Below are positions 59,558 through 64,000 of a stretch of 64,000 bases of DNA, piece by piece. The translations under genes were made by a program, and so were the position numbers. Source of the stretch: Typhlomys cinereus (taxonomy: Eukaryota; Chordata; Mammalia; Rodentia; Platacanthomyidae); assembly GCA_023101885.1 (NCBI GenBank), contig JALPQD010000918.1, positions 1 through 64,000 of the forward strand, read 5' to 3'. Under the pieces are notes generated by a model. It was not told the origin of the DNA, made no database searches, and worked only from the letters and a program-made list of their open reading frames with translations. Every line of letters begins with the position of its first letter. The stretch's first letter is position 1.

Positions 59558-61057
59558 TCAGACACACTGGTTTCCGCTGGCCACGCATTTCAGGTCCCTC
59601 TGGAGCAGGCGGAAGAGGTTGAAGGTGACCGAAGCCTGCAGGCAGCCTGGGGTCTCCTGCAGGGACAGGGCTGGCTCAGGGGCTGTCCAGGGTCAGGGCT
59701 TCCGGGTGCTGCCACCTCAGCCTCCTCCCGACACTCACCTTCTTCTGGGCCTCCTGGAGCCGCTGCAGCCAGCGGGAGAGGCGGTGGCTCTGGGGCCTGG
59801 GGCTTGCTGTGGGCTGAGCTGGGATCTGTGGACAGAGGAACAGGGGCTGTGAGTCTGGCTGAACATGGGGGCACCTAGGCAGACAGAGGTCCCAGGCCGG
59901 GGACCCAGGACTCACACAGGCCTGCAGCTGGGAGTGGATGTGGCGCAGCGTGTGCAGGGGCTGCTCCAGGACCTTCCCCAGGGCTGCGTGGGCCGTGTCC
60001 CCCTGGGCTGGGGCGGCTGTGGCACTCAGGGATGGGTCGGCTGTGTCCCCCAGAGCTGGGTCGGCCGCGTCCCCCGGGGCTGGGTGGGCCAGGTGCTCCA
60101 GGACCTTCAGCGTCAGGGCCAGCTCAGCCTGCAAGGCCACGGGTCGCTCTTGCACCTGAGGAGGACACAGACAGCGTTCCATGAGAGGAAGGGCATGTGC
60201 AGGAACAGGAGAGGGACAGAGCAGACACACGAGGCAGGAGCAGTGGGGAGCTCAGGTGGGGCACAGTGAAAGGGCCAAATAGGAGCCCCGGAGCAGGGCA
60301 GCTGAGAACCTGTGACTAGACTCTACCTCACCTGCAGGTGCTGCAGGATCCAGGGCCTGGGGAAGGGGCCAGAGCTGCACTTGATGTCATTCTGCCACAG
60401 CCAGTCCTCCTGGAGAGCAAGGGCACAGGTTAGCCCATAGGGGAGGGGTGAATGCAGTTAGACCACTGAGTTGAGGTGAGCAGGCGGGTCACGAGAGGAA
60501 GGGGGAGTGCGCCCCCCAGGAGCAGGGCTGTGGTATAACTACCCAACTTGTCTAAGACAGTAAGAGCAGAAGGTAGCCCACTGCAGGACAGGAAGGAGGC
60601 TAACCCACTGTGGAAACAGCCTGGGTTATCTGACTATAGGAGTGGTGGAGGTTAGACCACAGCAGGAAGGAGGAGGTTAGACCACAGCAGGAAGGGGACA
60701 TCCACTTTTACAAGTGGCACAGTAACCCACAGAGGAGGAGTAGAGGCTAGCCCACACAGGAGGGTCAGAGGGAGACTCACAAGGGCATCCTTGGCAGTCT
60801 TGAAGGCCTCCCGTTCTTTCGGCGACAGAGACTGGAACTGGGCTATGTGGCAGTTCTTTGCATCCAACGGGCCGCTGCGAGGCCTGGGGACAGGACCTGC
60901 CCAGGTCCTGCTCAGCACGGTGGCCAGCATCACGAGGAGGAGTGTGCAGGCCCCAGCAGTGTCTGTGCCACAGAAGGACAGGAAGTGAGGGCTGGAGGCC
61001 TTGGGGGCCTGGGGAGGCGGCACCCGTGGGCCACCCTGGGGGCTCACCTGGCTTCAT
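59558..61057 (-). CDS. IFNL2/3: Interferon lambda (type III interferon), complete, with expanded loop repeat
   Basis: A secreted cytokine that acts through IFNLR1/IL10RB at epithelial surfaces. Six coding exons with canonical splice sites: 61048-61057, 60781-60962, 60332-60409, 59916-60155, 59739-59825 and 59558-59656. The product is 231 residues. It has a signal peptide (MKPDTAGACTLLLVMLATVL, cleavage near residue 25), helix A region (CHIAQFQSLSPKEREAF), helix C (ERPVALQAELALTLKVLE), helix D (QPLHTLRHIHSQLQAC), helix E (RLSRWLQRLQEAQKK) and the C-terminal helix, ending CVASGNQCV. Mature cysteines fall at 41, 75, 170, 204, 223 and 230, matching the family. Residues 114-153 are five 8-residue units absent from human and mouse proteins, making this chain about 30 residues longer. 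Which paralogue it is cannot be settled; it resembles the IFNL2/3 type. Confidence 0.96.
59967..60086 (-). repeat. In-frame 24-base minisatellite in interferon-lambda exon 4
   Basis: Five tandem 24-base units encode HPAPGDAA, DPALGDTA, DPSLSATA, APAQGDTA and HAALGKVL. The family's short loop between helices C and D contains a single DPALGD-like motif, so the array looks like amplification of it. The unit length divides by three, so the frame is kept. Confidence 0.92.
60440..60775 (-). repeat. Degenerate minisatellite in interferon-lambda intron 2
   Basis: Recurring ggttagaccacagcaggaag-like units (two perfect copies near 60650-60690), with looser copies such as ggctaacccactgtgg and ggctagcccacacagg on both sides. 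Confidence 0.7.
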
Positions 61058-61286
61058 CCTGCTCTCTGGTGCCTGGGAGGAGATGCGCACTCGAGTGTGC
61101 ACTTGCTCGCTTGCTCTGCTTGCCGGAGGCTGCCCCACGCAGGCTCTGGGGGAGATGTCTGGGGCCTGTGGCTTCCTCTGGGGATCTCGACTTGCTGCTG
61201 GATCCCAGCTGCAGTACAAGTGGTATCCATCCCTGCCCTATGGTGCTGCTTTTAACCTGGCCCAACGGGCAGCCCCAGCTGATGTA

Positions 61287-61300
61287 GGAAAAGCGAAAAC
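61287..61300 (-). promoter_or_regulatory. IRF/ISRE-type element upstream of interferon-lambda
   Basis: The plus-strand motif ggaaaagcgaaaac contains the GAAANNGAAA core, about 230 bases upstream of the start codon. IRF3/IRF7 sites of this kind drive virus-induced lambda expression in other species. Confidence 0.65.
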
Positions 61301-61387
61301 ACGTGGAGGTTGACAACTGCCTCCGGGGAGGCCCGGGCTGGGGAAGCCCAGAGCAGGGGCGGGGCGAGAGCCAGGTGAGCCACTGAA

Positions 61388-61404
61388 CCGAAAGAGAAAG
61401 TGAC
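61388..61404 (-). promoter_or_regulatory. Second IRF/PRDI-like element upstream of interferon-lambda
   Basis: The plus-strand motif ccgaaagagaaagtgac has GAAANNGAAA spacing and a GAAAGTGA end as in PRDI, about 330 bases upstream of the ATG. A weak TATA-like ttaaaag (minus strand, about 61251-61257) lies between it and the gene. Confidence 0.65.
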
Positions 61405-61799
61405 AAGGACTCAGGTCACTTGGACAGGTGAGTCAGTACACAGTACAGGACAGGTGCAGTGCAGAGGGAGCTGAGCCTGGGGCAGCCTGAGCTCATGAAG
61501 TTTGCAGAGAAGACCCTGCCTTCTGCAGGATGTCCCCCCAAAGAGGAGAGGTCCCTGGGTTAGTGGTTTAGAGAAGGAGACTCCTAATAGCTGAGAAACT
61601 GTTATTATGCCTGCTCTACCTGCCTCTTCTAAGAGAAAGCATATGGGTGACAATGGCCTAGTTGATTCTAAATTATTTGTTGGGTCTGATTGACTTGAGA
61701 TTCGAGACTTCTGCCCGCACCTCTAGAGAGCTGGGGTTGCAGGGATAGGCCAGTATGCCTGCCTCCCAAATTGTTCTTTCTTGATCTTTTGATCTTTTA

Positions 61800-61980
61800 T
61801 TGTTACTTATTTTGAGAGAGAGAGAGAGAGAGAAAGGAATTCATGTATGATATGGTACACAAGTGGAAATTACAAGTCAGTTTTCTCCTCCACCCATGTG
61901 GGCTTTGGGGATTGAACTCAGGTCACCAAATTTGTGAGCAGGTGCTTTACCCACTTAATCATCTCACCTGACCCCCAACT
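61800..61980 (-). repeat. Reverse tRNA-derived SINE remnant
   Basis: GA tract, then ggctttggggattgaactca, then cttaatcatctcacctgacc. Confidence 0.65.
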
Positions 61981-62264
61981 TGCCCTCCACTAGCCAGGAC
62001 AGCAGCCAGCCAAGGTCCTAAGGGCTGGCTTTTCTTATAAAGACCTACTTTGTTACAAAACACTTAATTCGTGCTCCAAGGGTTCATGCAGTGAGATCAC
62101 TTGTGACTGACACTGCCCAGGGTGGTGAGATAGAGCACTGGAACAACAGAAACAAAGCACAACACAACAGGGCTGCCTCACAGCTCAGAGGAACAATGCT
62201 TGCCACCAACTCCAGCTCTTTGGAACTGTGTTCGATCCCTGGAATCCACATGATGGAGGGAGAA

Positions 62265-62284
62265 ATTCTTTTTTTTTTTTTAAC

Positions 62285-62328
<44 letters not shown>

Positions 62329-62568
62329 CAGAGGGCCCTTGAGCGTGTGTACCTTTAGAGGCCCAATGGTGATATTAAGAAGCATTCTGGATTGCTCTAT
62401 CTCCTTATTGTTTTGCTTTAGGGTTTTCAAAGTTCCACTTTCATGGATTGGAATTATAGGCTGCCATCACTTCCACCCAATATTTTTACATAGGATCTGG
62501 GAATGGAATTCAGGTCCTTTTGCTTGCAAGCCAAAGACATAAATCCCTGAGCCATCTCCTCAGCCCAA
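62265..62568 (-). repeat. (GT)n plus tRNA-derived SINE (reverse)
   Basis: GT run 62287-62327. The SINE body runs gaggcccaatggtgatatta to ctgagccatctcctcagccc. Confidence 0.85.
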
Positions 62569-62613
62569 GACTCAATTCTTGGAAGGGTCTCTCCACCCAT
62601 ACACGAGTATCAT

Positions 62614-62617
<4 letters not shown>

Positions 62618-62688
<71 letters not shown>
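62618..62688. repeat. (TA)n and (CA)n compound microsatellite
   Basis: About 15 TA units, a short GCGCG bridge, then about 18 CA units. Confidence 0.97.
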
Positions 62689-62689
<1 letters not shown>

Positions 62690-62879
62690 GAATAAATGAA
62701 ATCAGCTACAACAAACAAACACCTGACAACACTACAAACCCATCCTCTACTTTTTTTTGCTATTCTGTGTGGTGAATGCTGGGGTGTTATGTATGTGGTC
62801 TGTGCCATGTCAAATACTAAATAAAAGAAGACAGGCCAAAATAAAGCATCAGGAGGGCGATATGCCATTCAATCCCATC

Positions 62880-63400
62880 AGAATCAAGGACGGTGAGAGA
62901 GGCACCTTGTAGAGAGCAGAGAGTAGACTTTGAGACCAAGGCTGCTGGCAGTGCTCAGGGGAAATGGGAACCCCCTCTGGTATGCAGCACTTTCATGTGT
63001 GGCCTTTCATGAAAGATTTGTGTTGATGTGGTATTGAGAACCCAAAGGGAACCCCAAGAGCACACCATGGCTTATCCACATTTTCAATGAGTAGTGAACT
63101 GCAGCATTTTGGACAGTTTGAGAGACCTGTCCCAGGTCATACATCAAAGAGAATCATGCAACAGGGTGTTCTCTGTGTTCTCAGTGACACTGAGAGTGAT
63201 CTATGCACCCTACTCACTTGTTCATGAATCACATTCCTAGGCCTGGAACTGATGAATTCTTGGAGAAAAGAAAGTACTGAGTTTTGTTGATATTTGCCCC
63301 CTCCTGCTCCTTTTCCTCATTCATGATGACAGACAGAGGAGGGACAGTTTGGAACTCTTAAAGAAGGCATGGGGATGTATGTCAGTGTTTTTGTCTAGAA
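62880..63400. other. Unique intergenic stretch
   Basis: No gene or clear repeat recognised. Confidence 0.4.
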
Positions 63401-63410
63401 GCTACTTATG

Positions 63411-63700
63411 AGGGGTTGGGAGTGTGACTGAGTAATACAGTGCTTGCTTAAAGTTCACCAATAAAGGGCTAGGGGACATGGCTTAGTGGTAAAGCAACTG
63501 CCTAGAATCCATCAGTGAAGGACTGGGGGCATGATTCAGTGGGAGAGCATCTGCCTAGAATCCACCAGTGAGGGACTGGGGGCGTGGCTCAGTGGAAGAG
63601 CGCCTGCCTAGAATCCACCAGTGAGGGAAATGGGAGTGTGGCTCAGGTTAGACCAATCACCTAGCATGCCCAAGGTCCTGAGCGCAATTTCTCCACATAC
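63411..63700 (+). repeat. Tandem ID-left-half array (five units)
   Basis: Five head-to-tail units of about 53 bases contain gcgtggctcagtggaagagc and gcctagaatccaccagtgag. The last unit carries an ID-like 3' half. Units 3 and 4 are almost identical. Confidence 0.88.
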
Positions 63701-63840
63701 AAAACAAAGAAACACTCTGAGAACACTACCTAGAAGTGCTTCCAAATGCAGATCAGGCTGTGTCTATGTCATTGTCCAATTTAGTCTCTTAAAGGACTTA
63801 GTTATTGGAGAGACTGGTAAATACCATCTTAGTTTTTTTT

Positions 63841-63844
<4 letters not shown>

Positions 63845-63891
<47 letters not shown>
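63845..63891. repeat. (GT)n microsatellite
   Basis: About 23 GT units. Confidence 0.97.
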
Positions 63892-63894
<3 letters not shown>

Positions 63895-64000
63895 TCTTGG
63901 CATCTACCAAAAGGACCTGCACAGGGAGGCAAATGCTACACAACTGTGCTCCATCCCATGGTGGCTTCTTACACAAAGCAATTTTGGACACTGAGTGCTG

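Overview
This is mammalian, almost certainly rodent, nuclear DNA. It has interrupted genes with canonical splice sites, a CpG-island promoter, and very dense SINEs: BC1/ID-like, B1-like and tRNA-derived B2/B3-like elements with CA-rich tails. Old MIR and LINE-1 remnants are also present. The dominant young SINE does not look like the mouse or rat B2 consensus as I remember it, so I suggest a non-murine rodent and go no further.

The gene order matches the mammalian GMFG - LRFN1 - interferon-lambda neighbourhood. From left to right: (1) 1-4.6 kb holds the last three coding exons of GMFG on the minus strand, between the arms of a large imperfect inverted repeat. (2) 8.2-24.6 kb is LRFN1 (SALM2) on the plus strand, with a CpG-island promoter, two probable non-coding 5' exons and two coding exons. 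Exon 3 carries a one-base insertion that breaks the frame. (3) 24.6-59 kb is a repeat-rich stretch. It contains a truncated interferon-lambda exon fragment at 33.2 kb, a promoter-like CpG/CRE/ISRE segment at 42.0 kb, and an intact, intronless CD63 retrocopy at 57.7-58.7 kb inserted into an old L1 remnant. (4) 59.4-61.4 kb is a complete interferon-lambda gene on the minus strand, with five introns, IRF-type promoter motifs, an AU-rich 3'UTR, and an unusual in-frame array of 8-residue repeats in the loop after helix C. (5) 61.5-64 kb is repeats only.

GMFG (actin-branch regulator of leukocytes), LRFN1 (postsynaptic adhesion molecule) and interferon-lambda (epithelial antiviral cytokine) are neighbours by ancient synteny and are not a pathway. 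The strongest observations are the reversed GMFG 3' half inside an inverted repeat, the repeat-expanded interferon-lambda exon together with its fragmentary relative, the intact CD63 retrogene, the LRFN1 frameshift, a poly(A)-tailed retroposon made of palindromic repeats, and tandem arrays built from the left half of the ID SINE.
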